Positions 51,544-63,200 of a stretch of 64,000 nucleotides of DNA are shown one piece after another. The DNA is from Irpex lacteus (taxonomy: Eukaryota; Basidiomycota; Agaricomycetes; Polyporales; Irpicaceae), in assembly GCA_001986395.2 (NCBI GenBank), contig MQVO02000014.1, forward strand, positions 868,001 to 932,000, in the 5' to 3' direction. The position numbers were made by a program, and so were the translations under genes. Below the pieces are notes generated by a model. The model worked only from the letters and a program-made list of their open reading frames with translations. It was not told the DNA's origin and made no database searches. Position 1 is the stretch's first letter; each line of letters opens with the position of its first letter.

Positions 51544-52595
51544 CTACTTACCTCCCTCTCCAGGACGTCCCACATGCTCAGATGAGCTGAACCCCATCTT
51601 CTTCAGGATCAATTCGAAATCGTCTGGTCGTATCTGCAGTTTGCTGGCGTTCTCCTTCAGCTTCTGCACAGTTGAATTTACGTTTAGCAGATCCAGTCAC
51701 TACTTTCCGCTGCTTCGTACTCACTGTGTCCATCCGCTTGGCCTTGGCGTAACCATCCCACTCTTGTGGTTCAAACACGAAAGTACCACCGGGTTTCAGT
51801 ACTGTATACACTCGGCCGAAGAAGCGCATCAATCCTTCGTCTCCGCCATTGAGATGCACCCATTTTGATACCGAGAACCTATTCAATACATTCGATGATC
51901 AGTTTATTCCACCGCAAACACAACGCAACTCTGCTCACGTACGCTACCACAACGTCGTATCCTTCTGCGTCTTCGGCTATTTCGGAGTTCACCCAGTCCG
52001 CCGTGTGGAAGGTAACGTTATGAGGAAACATGTCACTGTCCTTCTTTGTTGGGATAGGTAGTGCTCCAAACATATGTTCGCATGAGCTAGGAAAGTAGTC
52101 TGGCTCGAGGAACTGCTGCTCCTCCTTCAACCTACGCTTCTTCTGCGCAGGCTGGCCATTCACTTCGAGCACTTCGTTACCGGGTGACTCTGATCCAGGC
52201 TCTTGAGTACTCCAAACGTTGTGCCGTCGTTTCCAAGCACCACGAATTAGCGTGTCATCAATATCAACCCCGACGACTTTACGTGCGCCTTTCGACTGTG
52301 CTGGCTCCGCAGTAAACGTGTCAGTCAAAATTCATGCTAAAGTGAGGAGATTGCAGACCTATCTGACAGGTTACATAGCCTTCGTTGCACCCAATATCAA
52401 GTACGCGTGCACATTTGAACAGCGACTGTGCGATGAGCTCCAAGCGCGAGTCCTCGAAAATGGGACGTTTGGAGTAATAGCTAGAACGGGAGAAAAATCA
52501 CCGATCAGATGCGCTGAAAGCTAAATAGTAATGAAGACTAACCCATGGTAGTTACCGTGTACCGGTTGAGACGTGTTGAGACGTTTTGGCATCAT
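51544..52595 (-). CDS. Bin3-type RNA methyltransferase (MePCE/BCDIN3D family)
   Basis: Exons 52543..52595, 52359..52480, 51943..52300, 51725..51878 and 51544..51663 give 268 residues. The start MMPKRLNTSQPVHGNYHGYY leads into SKRPIFEDSRLELI. SAM-binding motif I is RVLDIGCNEGYVTCQIA, followed by VVGVDIDDTLIRGAWKRR. The Bin3 domain follows: FSVSKWVHLNGGDEGLMRFF, then VYTVLKPGGTFVFEPQEWDGY. Between them is an insertion of about 50 residues with a basic cluster QKKRRLK, a possible nuclear signal. Family members methylate the 5' gamma- or mono-phosphate of small RNAs such as 7SK or pre-miRNA. The fungal substrate is not known to me. The short introns hide the gene from single-frame views. Convergent with the phosphatase, 165 bp between stops. 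Confidence 0.88.
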
Positions 52596-52865
52596 GATAA
52601 TAGTGGTAGTACGACTGCGAGCTGTAGTAGACGCCCGCCTGTGATACGAACGGGATGGGCCGTAGTATACACACACACTTTTTATGATACGATAATCATC
52701 AAGAATGGCACTGGAGAAAGCTATGCTTGTGTTACTAATGCTACAGCAAATCAAGCAAAGAATATGCCTATCAAACGCAGTGCTAATTATCCTAGGTATA
52801 CGTGAGACCTACTGCTGGTCTATGCCGAAACGAGCCCAGAAAGTGACCAAGACACAAAAACATGC

Positions 52866-54636
52866 TTAATACTCATCGCCTACTTCCTCTTCAACCGAGT
52901 CAATGCCAACTTCTTCGTAGTCCTTCTCAAGAGCTGCAAGGTCCTCGCGGGCCTCGGAGAATTCACCCTGAGACATCGTTGAGTATTCCACGCGAACAAA
53001 CACTGAGCGAGCAACTGACCTCTTCCATACCTTCACCCACATACCAGTGCACGAATGCACGCTTTGAGTACATGAGATCAAACTTGTAGTCTATGGTCAT
53101 AGGTGAGAATATGCTAGAAGGCTGGAAAGTTAACGCCACATACCAAGACGGCTCCAAGCAGCAGCGATAGCCGTTGTGCTGTGAACCGAAGAAATCAGAT
53201 CAATGGCCAAAATCTGGTTGCTTAAAAACATACTTAGACAACATGCACAAGCTTCGGCTGGTTCTTGCTAAATCTCCACCCGGTACTGTTGCCGCAGGCT
53301 CATTGCAAATACCGAGCTGAGAAAGTTTCAGACAAGCATTCAATGTTTACAAAAGGAATCAACAGACCTTGAATCCTGTTGGGCACCAGTCAACAAACTG
53401 GATAGTCCTCTTCGTCTTGATGTTGGCGATAGCGCTTTGAACTTCTTTGGGGGCAACATCTCCGCGGTAAAGGAGACAGCAAGCCATATACTTGCCCTCA
53501 CGAGGATCGCACTTCACCATCTGGGTACCAGGTTCAAAGCAGGAAGTAGTCATCTCCCCAACGCTGTTCTGTTCATGTTGTGCTTTCTCAGCGGAAATGA
53601 GAGGAGAGAACGTGGCAAGGGGGAAGTGAATGCGAGGGAAAGGCACAAGGTTGGTCTGGAACTCGTTCAGATCGACGTTCAGAGACCCGTCGAACCTGAG
53701 AGAGGCGGTGACTGATGAGACGACCTGAGCGATAAGCCTGTTCAGGTTGAGATAGCCAGGTAGCTGCACGCCTAGCTTTTGCTTGCAAATATCGAAAATG
53801 GCTTCATTGTCGACCTATTCATCCACGGATTAGCGGATAGCAGTGTCAAACAAATAGCGCATACCATGAACGAGCAGTCGGAATGCTCCAAGGTGGTATG
53901 GGTAGTGAGCACTGAGTTGTACGGCTCAACAACGGAACTGGCGAGTTGAGGGGCGGGATAGACGCAAAACTCCAATTTCGACTTCTTTCCGTAGTCTGTC
54001 GAGAGACGTTCGAGCAACAATGCGCCAAAGCCGGAGCCAGTGCCGCCACCGAAGGAGTGGAAGACAAAGAAACCTTGCAGACCACTGCAGTTATCGGCGA
54101 GTCGTCGAACTCTATCCATCACAGGGTCTATCAGTTCCTTTCCAACGGTGTAGTGTCCCCGAGCATCTACCCATGACATTGCGGTCAATTTAACGTGCCA
54201 CAATGAAATGCGTGGGCAGACATACAATTATTCGCGGCGTCCTCTTTACCACTGATCATAGTCTCCGGGTGGAAAAGCGAGCGGTAGGGGCCCCTTCTGA
54301 CTTCTTCTATCGCGCCTGGCTCCAAGTCGATATACAGCGAGCGCGGGACGTATTTTCCCGAACCGGTCTCAGAGAAAAAGGTTGAAAACCCGCTATCGTT
54401 CTTAGACTGCGCTCCTGCTACCAGTCGTCCATCGGGCTATAGAGTAAAGTTAGGGATTTACTAGTGACGGCAACCAAACGTTGACGAACACTCAGGCCGT
54501 GTTCGAGCGTGTACAATTCCCCTGTCGCGCTTCCAATTGAGAGTTAAGAGAGCGAGAGCTAAAGTGAAGACGTACAACAAGCGTTACCAATCTGTACACC
54601 AGCTTGTCCGACCTGGAGGGAGATGACTTCACGCAT
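52866..54636 (-). CDS. Alpha-tubulin, divergent paralogue
   Basis: Nine exons: 54576..54636, 54490..54521, 54226..54436, 53865..54166, 53368..53814, 53234..53316, 53144..53178, 53020..53090 and 52866..52967, total 447 residues with no break. The GTP-binding block reads [20 protein letters not shown], and the C-terminal end is acidic with a final Tyr (GDEY). It is clearly alpha-tubulin ([20 protein letters not shown]) but differs from the canonical copy at many normally fixed sites. Examples are ISLQVGQ at the start, [16 protein letters not shown] and the region [16 protein letters not shown]. The first two introns match those of the canonical copy, while the last three fall where that copy has none. 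A transposon lies about 275 bp upstream of its start. Regulation may therefore differ. Confidence 0.93.
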
Positions 54637-54910
54637 TATGGGGATGTTCAAGTAGTGTCGTTATCCTTGAGTATTGGCAGGAGGAAAAATGAGCAATAAA
54701 GATATAACAAGTCTTCAGAGCGTTATTCGAGAGCACGTTACAGAATACGGGACGTGGTATCGATAGGGAAAGACGAGGCAGAGGGGGGCGGAAAGGGGGG
54801 AGGTGACAGCGACGCGGAAAACCTTTAAGCAGAGGTCAACACAAATAAGCGCGCGTCTATTATGTGCTCCGTAATCCTCACCCAAGTCACCCACTACCAC
54901 CGAAAGTTTA

Positions 54911-54927
54911 GGGCCTGATCTGCAGCC
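54911..54927 (+). repeat. Left terminal inverted repeat of Harbinger element
   Basis: GGGCCTGATCTGCAGCC, 17 bp, exact reverse complement of 57782..57798. A near-perfect 22-bp palindrome with AGAATGC/GCATTCT centre follows at 54935..54956. Confidence 0.93.
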
Positions 54928-55079
54928 GCTTCAGCTACAGAATGCGCATTCTGTAGCCAGCGCCTGTGTCACAGTATGTAACGATGTGATGTACATAAAA
55001 GGAAATTCGATCAAATTGTTCATCACGGTGTCCGTAATCGCTCGTCGTGCATACTCATTTATTTTCTCCCTTCCTCACT

Positions 55080-56430
55080 ATGGCAGACAGATTGACAGAT
55101 GCCCAGCGTCGTGCAGTTGCTGCGGCTGTGGTGGCTGCGGCTTCAGCAGCCTGTGGTATTCACGAGCGGTATCTGAACCGAGAGGATTATCACGATTCAA
55201 AGTTCACTGGCCGGCAGTGGGTGCAAGATCTGCTTAATGGACATGAGTTGCGGATGAGGGACGCATTGGGAATAGAGAGTCAAATATTCAAGAAGCTATG
55301 TCATCAGCTGTTCATGATCTCTGGGCTATCTGACTCAAGAAGCATCGATTTGGAGGAAAAGGTGGCAATGTTCTTATACCTGGGTGTGCACAATAGTGGC
55401 CACCGTGACATTGCGGAACGGTTTCAGCACAGTACAAATACTGTATCAGTGTGCGTAGCAGCTAGCTTGAGATTTATTTCGATTCAGAGCCTAATTTATG
55501 TGCAGCATCATTAACTCAGTACTTGACGCAGTTACCAACCCCGCGTTTCTCGGTACTGTTATCCGCCTACCTGATGCCACAACCCCATTGTCTCCCATCA
55601 TCCGCAACAATCCCAAATTCTATCCCTTCTTCAAGCACGCTAAAGGGGCTATAGATGGAACACATATTCCCGCCCATGTTCTTGCCGAAATACGTGCTCG
55701 CTACCGTGATCGTTCTGGTAACATCACGCATAACTTGCTTGCTGCCTGTACATTCGAGATGCTCTTCTGCTACCTTCTTGTTGGCTGGGAAGGTAGCGCA
55801 TCCGACAGCTATCTTTTCGAAATCGCACGCAGCACATCCTTCGCAGTACCTGAAGGTTGCTACTATTTGGCCGATGCTGGATTTCCGTCTTGCGATGTCC
55901 TTTTAGTTCCTTACCGAGGTGTTCGCTATCATTTGCGAGAGTGGGGAGCTGCAAACCAACGGTACTGTAATGTATTCAGCTTGTCTCTGAACTTTATCTG
56001 ATATGTCTAAAGCCCAAAGGATCATGAGGAACTATTCAACCTACGCCACGCACAGGCGCGTAACGTTGTTGAGCGTATCTTTGGTGCTTGCAAGAGACAG
56101 TTTCCTATCCTTGGTCAAGCCTGCAAATATAGCTTGCCGACTCAAAATCGCATTTGGGTTGCTTTCGCAGCGATCTTTACTTTTAATCAAATCCACGATC
56201 CGGACAGTGTATTCAATAATGCCACTGGTGATCTCTTGGATGAAGACTACGATGGAGATGATGATGGCCAGGAAGTGGGAGATGATAGAGGTGCAGCGGA
56301 GGAAGCTGAGATGTTGCTAGGCGGGGAGATTAGAGAAGAAGAGCGGATCCGTGCTGAAGAGCGTAGAGATCGTATTGCAATGGCAATGTGGGAGAGCTAT
56401 CAGGCAGAGCTAGCGAGACGAGAACAATAA
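55080..56430 (+). CDS. Harbinger transposase (DDE nuclease)
   Basis: Exons 55080..55450, 55506..55961 and 56013..56430 give 414 residues. The N-terminal helical part (MFLYLGVHNSGHRDIAERFQ) is a helix-turn-helix-like region. The catalytic triad is complete. The first Asp is in KGAIDGTHIPA, the second in YYLADAGFPSCDVLLVPYRG and the Glu in RNVVERIFGACKRQFPIL, the order and contexts of the Harbinger DDE_4 nuclease. The tail is strongly acidic, then Arg/Glu-rich. Introns have canonical sites, and no internal stop is seen. It cuts and rejoins element ends in the nucleus, together with the Myb-like partner. It is convergent with that gene, stops only 26 bp apart. Confidence 0.9.
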
Positions 56431-56456
56431 AATTGATATTTGCGCAAAACAGTTTT

Positions 56457-57574
56457 CTAATCTAAAGCAAGGAGTTCGTTTCGAAGCCAGATGTCACGTG
56501 CTTCACGGAAGTGAGGTGGAAAGCTTAAATACTCCTCCGCAAGCTCAGGCTTGTTCCTCCAAATCTTCTGTATCTTCGCAATCTCGTCAGGGCGCAAGTC
56601 CGTCTCCTCCGCAATGACAGTTGCCCAAGCACGCTTTCGGCGAGGAGTAGCGGGAATTGATCCTGGGACAACTACCGGTGGAGGCTGAAGAACGTCTGCA
56701 AGACGATCAATTGAGTGCGCAATTGGAATGAGAGGGCTGGAGCGCTGGCGCTTGGATGGCGGCCTGCTAAAGCTGGCACTGCGCCACTCAGTCTCATCTG
56801 CAACGCGGGACGCGCTAGACGACGGAGGTCTCGCAGGTGTCGTAGGGGTAGTAGCAGGAACCTACAGCAAGCTCAACATATGCATGCAGTGTCAACAAGA
56901 TGAGAACGTACCTGTGGTGCAGACGGTGTGGCTACTTCCCCCTCGGTAGCGGCGCCTTCGTCAACGCCATTCTCCCCCTCCGTACCATCTGAATCCTCTA
57001 CATCCTCTGCAGCATCCCTCACAGGTGGTTCAGGTGCACCTCCAACAGCAAAGGCATGTTCTCCAGTAGCGAAGGTGTTTTCGCACAGAAAGGCGAGGTC
57101 GTCAAAGAGAGGGAATGGGTGAGTGCGAAACCACCGGAATTTTGAATGTTTCTGTCTCCCAGTCAGCGTAGTCATTGCATAGTAGCTGTTACGCACCTCT
57201 AGAAGTGGCTCCCAGACGTCATCTGTAGCAGTTACCATGAAACGATCACCATCCCACCCAAATCCTGACTGCTGGCGCAGTTCGACAAGGTTCTTGTACT
57301 GACCACGGAGCTACAGACTGATTTGAGCCAACAGACCTCAGTAGAGGAAAGAAACACGCACCTTGGTCCACTGGTTCTTGAGCTGCGAGACAGTATAATT
57401 AATACTCAAGTCTTCTCGCAAGACTTTAGCAGCGTTAGTCCATGCAACAGCCTTGAACCCATTCTCTACCATGCGCCCATGCTGTTTCTCCTTCCGGAGG
57501 GCAGTGATGAACTTCTTTGCCGTATTAGGCAGCCACTCAGCACGCGGCGCCTTGTCTGCGTTGCTTCTGGCCAT
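56457..57574 (-). CDS. Harbinger Myb/SANT-like DNA-binding partner protein
   Basis: Exons 57362..57574, 57197..57310, 56912..57151 and 56457..56861 give 323 residues. The N-terminal half contains a Myb/SANT-like domain: AEWLPNTAKKFITALRKEKQ, then AWTNAAKVLREDLSINYTVS, QLKNQWTKV and YKNLVELRQQSGFGWDGD, with regularly spaced Trp residues. WEPLLE and KHSKFRWFRTHPFPLFDDLA follow. The central part is acidic and the last third Ser/Pro-rich, ending in a helical segment. Such proteins partner PIF/Harbinger transposases, bind subterminal element DNA and bring the nuclease into the nucleus. That role is inferred here from position and family. Confidence 0.85.
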
Positions 57575-57781
57575 AAACGTAGCAAGCAGGAAAGCAACAA
57601 GTGGTCAAAGAAGCAGGGAAGTCGTCCGGATGTGCCAGCTCACTCGCAGCTCGATGAGCGACAGAATCAGTCACACGAACGTCACATCAGTAACAAAACG
57701 TCACACAAGCGCCGAATTCTGCGCCGAAAGCTCATTTTTCGGATTTGGCGGGCGATTCTGAAAGAATGCGCTTACAGAATG

Positions 57782-57798
57782 GGCTGCAGATCAGGCCC
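57782..57798 (-). repeat. Right terminal inverted repeat of Harbinger element
   Basis: GGCTGCAGATCAGGCCC, 17 bp, exact reverse complement of the left repeat. AGAATGCGC and ACAGAAT words, also found inside the left end, lie just inside it at about 57763..57780. Confidence 0.93.
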
Positions 57799-58085
57799 TT
57801 ACGATAACTGCCGGTAATATTAATGCGTCGGGAGCGAGCACGAGTCATGGCTAGTATTATATCCGAGATGACAGACTTTGTCGTCGTCGTCGCGCGATGC
57901 TAACAATTGACAGTGTCACTATAACGAATGGTATGATTCAATGAATACGCCCGTAAGAACAAGCTAGGATATCGACAATGCGTAAAAGTTTCGTGACAAG
58001 ACAGCTGGAAGGATTAAGGGGTTGGTGAACCCCGCCTGAACATGCAAATGAAGTATTCCGGATTCATGAAGAAGAAATAATTATC

Positions 58086-59829
58086 CTAGTACTCGCCCGA
58101 CTCCTCGACGTCGGCAGAATCAATGCCAACCTCCTCGTAGTCCTTCTCGAGGGCAGCGAGATCCTCACGAGCCTCCGAGAATTCACCTTCCTCCATACCC
58201 TCTCCGACGTACCAGTGGACGAAGGCACGCTTGGAGTAGAGCAGGTCGAACTTGTGGTCAAGACGACTCCATGCAGTTGAAATAGCAGTGGTGTTGGAAA
58301 GCATGCAGAGGCTGCGGGACACCTTTGCCAAATCGCCCGCGGGGATATGTGCGGGGGGCTCATTGCAGATACCGAGCTTGAAGCCAGTCGGGCACCAGTC
58401 GACGAACTGGATGGTCCGCTTAGTCTTGATGATGGCGACAGCGGCGTTGACATCCTTGGGGACGACATCACCACGGTAGAGCAAAGCACATGCCACTGCG
58501 AAATTTAGTCAATAATATGCTAGGCATAACAGTGCAGTACAACTTACTGTATTTGCCTTCCCTGGGGTCACACTTGACCATCTGGTTGCCAGTCTCGAAG
58601 CATGAGAAGGTCATGTCGGCCACAGAATTTTGCTCGTGGTTGGCCTTCTCAGCAGAGATGATGGGGGCAAAGGTAGCAAGAGGGAAGTGGATACGAGGGA
58701 AGCTGCGGGCTGTGTTAAACGAAAGTAAAGCTTATAGTTGTGACAGGAAACTCACGGAACCAAGTTCGTCTGGAACTCGTTGAGATCGACATTCAACGAG
58801 CCATCGAAACGGAGTGATGCAGTAATCGAGGAAACGACCTGGGCAATGAGCCTGTTAAGGTTTGGGAAGCCAGGGGAGGTGATATTAAGCCTCTTCTTGC
58901 AGATGTCGTAAATAGCTTCATTGTCCACCTGTCCATTTCATGAGCCCAAAATCGCGGTTGACATACAAACTCCTTACCATGAAAGAGCAATCGGAGTGCT
59001 CAAGAGTAGTGTGTGTCGTAAGAACGGAGTTGTAAGGTTCAACTACGGAGTTGGCACCCTGGGGGGCAGGGTACACACTGAACTCAAGCTTTGACTTCTT
59101 GCCGTAGTCAGTGGACAAACGCTCGAGAACGAGGGCCCCGAAACCGGAACCAGTTCCACCGCCGAAGGAGTGAAAGACGAAGAAGCCCTGAAGACCGTTG
59201 CAGTTGTCCGCCAAGCGGCGAACCTTATCCATCACGGAGTCAATCATCTCCTTTCCAACGGTGTAGTGGCCACGAGCGTCTAAGGACAGGTGGATCAGAA
59301 ACAACACACAATGCGCTTGTCGCATGTACTTACAGTTGCTCGCGGCATCCTCCTTGCCGGTGACGAGGGTCTCGGGGTGGAAGAGACTCCTGTAGGTGCC
59401 AGACCGTACTTCGTCGATGACATTGGGCTCGAGATCGACGTAGAGCGAACGGGGCACGTGCTTGCCGGAGGATGTCTCGGAGAAGAAAGTGCTGAAGCCG
59501 TCATCGTGTGCAGAGGGCGAGTTCTCAATGAGACGACCGTCGGGCTAGAAGGACTTTTTAGATATCATCATCACAAGAAACGCGTCGCTACTCACGCTGA
59601 GGCCATGCTCGACGGTGTAGAGCTCCCCTGCAATCGTACGACAATCAGGACTTTTCTAATACACATATGTAGGGCAACACCTGGAGAGGGCAGCTCCAGA
59701 ACGCGCCGCAGCATGTTCTTTCTAGGATCTGCGCCTCTCCAGAGGCGTGAAGGGACATGAGGACTTACAGCAGGCGTTACCGATCTGGACACCAGCCTGA
59801 CCGACGTGGACCGAGATAACTTCACGCAT
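58086..59829 (-). CDS. TUB1: Alpha-tubulin, canonical copy
   Basis: Seven exons, the first three at 59769..59829, 59596..59627 and about 59333..59546; the last is 58086..58496. The start reads [20 protein letters not shown] with the MREC-type autoregulatory N-terminus as MREV. GTP-binding [40 protein letters not shown] and [20 protein letters not shown] agree with strongly conserved fungal alpha-tubulin. The acidic end is [15 protein letters not shown] with terminal Tyr. It is expected to be the main alpha-tubulin, polymerising with beta-tubulin in microtubules. Introns near MACALL and after RIHFP are not shared with the divergent copy downstream. Confidence 0.94.
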
Positions 59830-60264
59830 TTTTTCGTCTAGCGAAACCGAGCTACAAAAGGGGAGGTCAACGATGGTCAGAACAACGAGCGACGCGTCCG
59901 ACGTGGCACACTCACGGTGGGACTGGATGTTGGAGGATGGAAAAGGTCGTCAAAGACACGCAACACGCTGGAGGGCCAAGGGTTAAGAAAGGCAAACACG
60001 TTCCCGCTTACCAAATGATTTCTCACGGTCATTCTCGTGGTTCGCCTCATGTTTCGCACGAACCGATCCACTTGCATGCCACAGTGCATACATTCAAGGG
60101 GAGCCGTCATAACGCGTTCGACGCATTCAATACGACGTGTATATACGAGCGTGTGATCTACTGTAAATAAGAATGTGTAATCTAGTAACTTAAGAGACGC
60201 ATAGATCTAGGGTAGATTGTTCGGGATATATTCTATGGCAACGCATAGTAAGCGCATCATGAAT
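59830..60264. other. Upstream region of canonical alpha-tubulin
   Basis: 435 bp between the tubulin start and the stop of the hydrolase gene. No TATA box or repeat recognised; the open frames here show no protein features. Confidence 0.4.
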
Positions 60265-63200
60265 CTATGGACTGCCACTGGTAGTGGAGTTCTGGCTAAC
60301 AGCCCGCACACCGTCCACAACATGTTTCTTCCCACGAGCGGCCTTCGCGGAACTCTTACGCACGAAGTAGCTGACACCCCGAAGATCAGCAATGAAGCTC
60401 GACACAAGATGAACAGAGAAACGTACTTGAGAATCCCTTGCCACATTCGCAAGCCATGCACCGGTATAACACTGGCAGGTTTCTGCTCTTCCGAGACCGA
60501 TTGGAAGGGCGCCTTGGCAAGATTGTCCTCTGTGTCGAAGGCGGCTTTGACAACATCCATTGCGCTTCGTTTCGGCACAGTCTTGTGGGTCACAGGGGCG
60601 GTATAATAGATTGTCTTCTTCACCATAGCAATCGACTCGCGCTGAAGCAGCATCGTCACAATTGGATTCACAAAGAGAGAGGTATACTTGACTTACGTTA
60701 TCACGTCTGCCCACAATGGCACTCGGCGGAGGATGCTCGTCTGTAAGATCCAATGGACCTAAAGCGAAGGATGATCAGTTTGACCGCTGGCAATCTGAAA
60801 GTACAAGCTCTCACCCCATCGCCTCTCCGTCATAATCTCCCCAATCGATCCGAACGAGACTGTTGAGGCTCTTCTCGACGGGTGTGGGCGTACAGAGTCA
60901 CCGTGTAACTCCAAACCGTTCTCCCTTGCTCGTTCCACGAGAGTCTCGTACTTCTTCTTATAGTGCTCACGTTTACGAATGACCTGACGTGCTTGACGCT
61001 TGAACTTTACATCCCAGAGTTCTTGGCCAGTGAGCCACCGTTGCACTGGGTCCTCCTTGATCACACCAACTTCTTGAGGAGGTATTCTAAGAGCTTCTAT
61101 CTCCTCCTTAGGCTCCATGGGTCGAACCTCGCCGTGAATGTTGACGCGTTCACGAATCATGAAAATACCTGGGACATCTTTCTCACCAGACTAAATGCGT
61201 TGCAGTGAGCCTAAGAAAACACGAGTGTTGGTCCTCCTACTCACCTTGGAAGAATCGCTCTCGCTAGGGGGTGATCCTCTGATTCGTTGCTTTTCTCGGC
61301 TGGCGTCTTCTCATTATCTTTCGAGGTGTGGAGAACTTCATTGGCCGGCCCGCTCGGTTTCACATCGCCTTCCGTTTCCGTCTTGCCCTCTCTCACCTCT
61401 TCTTTCGCTATCTCTTCGTTCTCTCTGTACAAGGCGACATCGGAGCGTTGGCTGCTAGAAGACGGCGATGATGCCTTCTTCTCTTGTATATCTCCTTCCT
61501 CATCCTCCTTTGCAGCGAACATCGTCATAAGCGAACCATTCTTCTTGGCTGCCTTTCGCTTGCGCGCCTCTTTTTCGTCTGAAAGGGATGGGTCGTTGAT
61601 TTCGGCAGGTGGGATGTGAAACTCGGGGAAGGGGTTGCGTTCCAGATGTTCGGGTGAGTGTGAGGTGACGTGTTTAGTGAATTCAGCAATGGAACGGAAT
61701 GCATACTTCGCCTGTAAACAATTTAGTCTAGTCGATGTATGCGCTACGACACAGAGATACTCACAGCAGCTGTGAATGTGAACACAGTCAAGACATGACA
61801 CATGCCATCGAAGACTTGAAGATGGACCTGGAGGCTTCTCTATCAGTGCCGAAACCTCGCCACACAACACGCTACTTACCTTAGTTGGTGTGGTAAATTT
61901 CTCCGCATTCTCCTTCTGACGACGTGCCTCGCGCAACACGCCCGATCTGGTCGGATATTCACTAGGATTTGCCGCCTTATGCGCCATGTAGACGATCTCA
62001 TCACGCAAAACCTCTCCATCTCCCGCGATGATGTACAACGGGCACAAATTGCCCAGTGAACTCTGCAATACAGGGGACACCAATGGGTGAGAGAGTTGCC
62101 TACCAACTTGAGTCAGCCGCTTTTCATCGTGTAGTAAAGGTAGGAAAGATCGTCATACTCGTTTGTTGCATATAGCTGAATTTGGCCCTTCAACTCCAAT
62201 GGTTGTGCCTCCGCATCCTTCATGAGCACCTTCGGTGGTTTGGGCTCCCAGAACGACCGAACATCGTCAGAACCCTCGTGCGCAAGTGTCTCCTGGGGGG
62301 ATTGCGATCCCTCGTCTTGGTGGCTACGAGACGACGGTTGCTCACCCAGCTCTTCGTACTCTCGAGAGTTTTGCAGCATCTCCTTCTGGTTCTGAACGTT
62401 CTCCTCCTTAATATCTGACGCGTGTATGACGCCCTGCGTGCCTTCCGAGCTGTCTTGTTCGGCAGTCTTCTCTAACCGTTGCTCGACCTGTTCACTGAGC
62501 CTAGTCGCGGTCGGATTCAGGGTATCAGCATGACCGGGCTCTGGAGGCGGATTCGTCTGAGTGGGTGTAACTCGAGATCGTGCCGTCTTAGGTAACGGCT
62601 CAATCGGCCAGATGGGGGAGGGCTTATGAATAAAGCCGTGAGGAGGTATGATATCCTGGGAGGAGCATCAGCTTGCTAAGTTACCTGTGAAGATGAGTTG
62701 ACTCACCGTTGTGGTATTTTCATGACGCTAGGAAAACTATGGGTCATGTCAACCCAGGGACTAATGAGGACAGCACCGGCCGGCATTGGTCCACCCAAGT
62801 CTCGGATAACAGTAAGGACCGCAAGACAAAGGCCTGCACCTGCAGAGTCGCCGGCGAAGACAATCTTAGATGGGTGTACCGGTGAGTGTAAAGCACCTTC
62901 GGGGGGATTCGTGAGGTATATGTCTGAAATATTCAGTTCAGTAACAAATGCTGGTCAATCCGGCAACATGGTACGCTCACATGCGGCGAGGACATCTTGC
63001 AACGGACATGGCCAGGGATACTGAGGCGCTTTTCTATCGGTTTCGAGTGGGAAAATCAGCAGGAGCGGAGCCTATATTGAGGACTACTAACCGATAGTTG
63101 ACGGCAAACGCTCTGCCTTTGATCTTCCTGGCTGTAACACTTTCAGTCATGTAAAGATAATCGGAAAAACATCATGGACGAACCGAAGCGGATTATCTGG

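Larger units (their letters stand above)
54908..57801. mobile_element. PIF/Harbinger DNA transposon, apparently complete
   Basis: The element spans 54911..57798 (2,888 bp). It is flanked by the direct repeat TTA (54908..54910 and 57799..57801), the target duplication typical of PIF/Harbinger. Its terminal inverted repeats are GGGCCTGATCTGCAGCC at 54911..54927 and its perfect reverse complement at 57782..57798. Inside are two convergent genes, an intact DDE nuclease on the plus strand and a Myb/SANT-like gene on the minus strand, as in two-gene Harbinger elements. Perfect repeats, target duplication and open frames suggest a young and possibly active copy. It separates the two alpha-tubulin genes, 287 bp past the stop codon of the canonical one. 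Confidence 0.92.
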
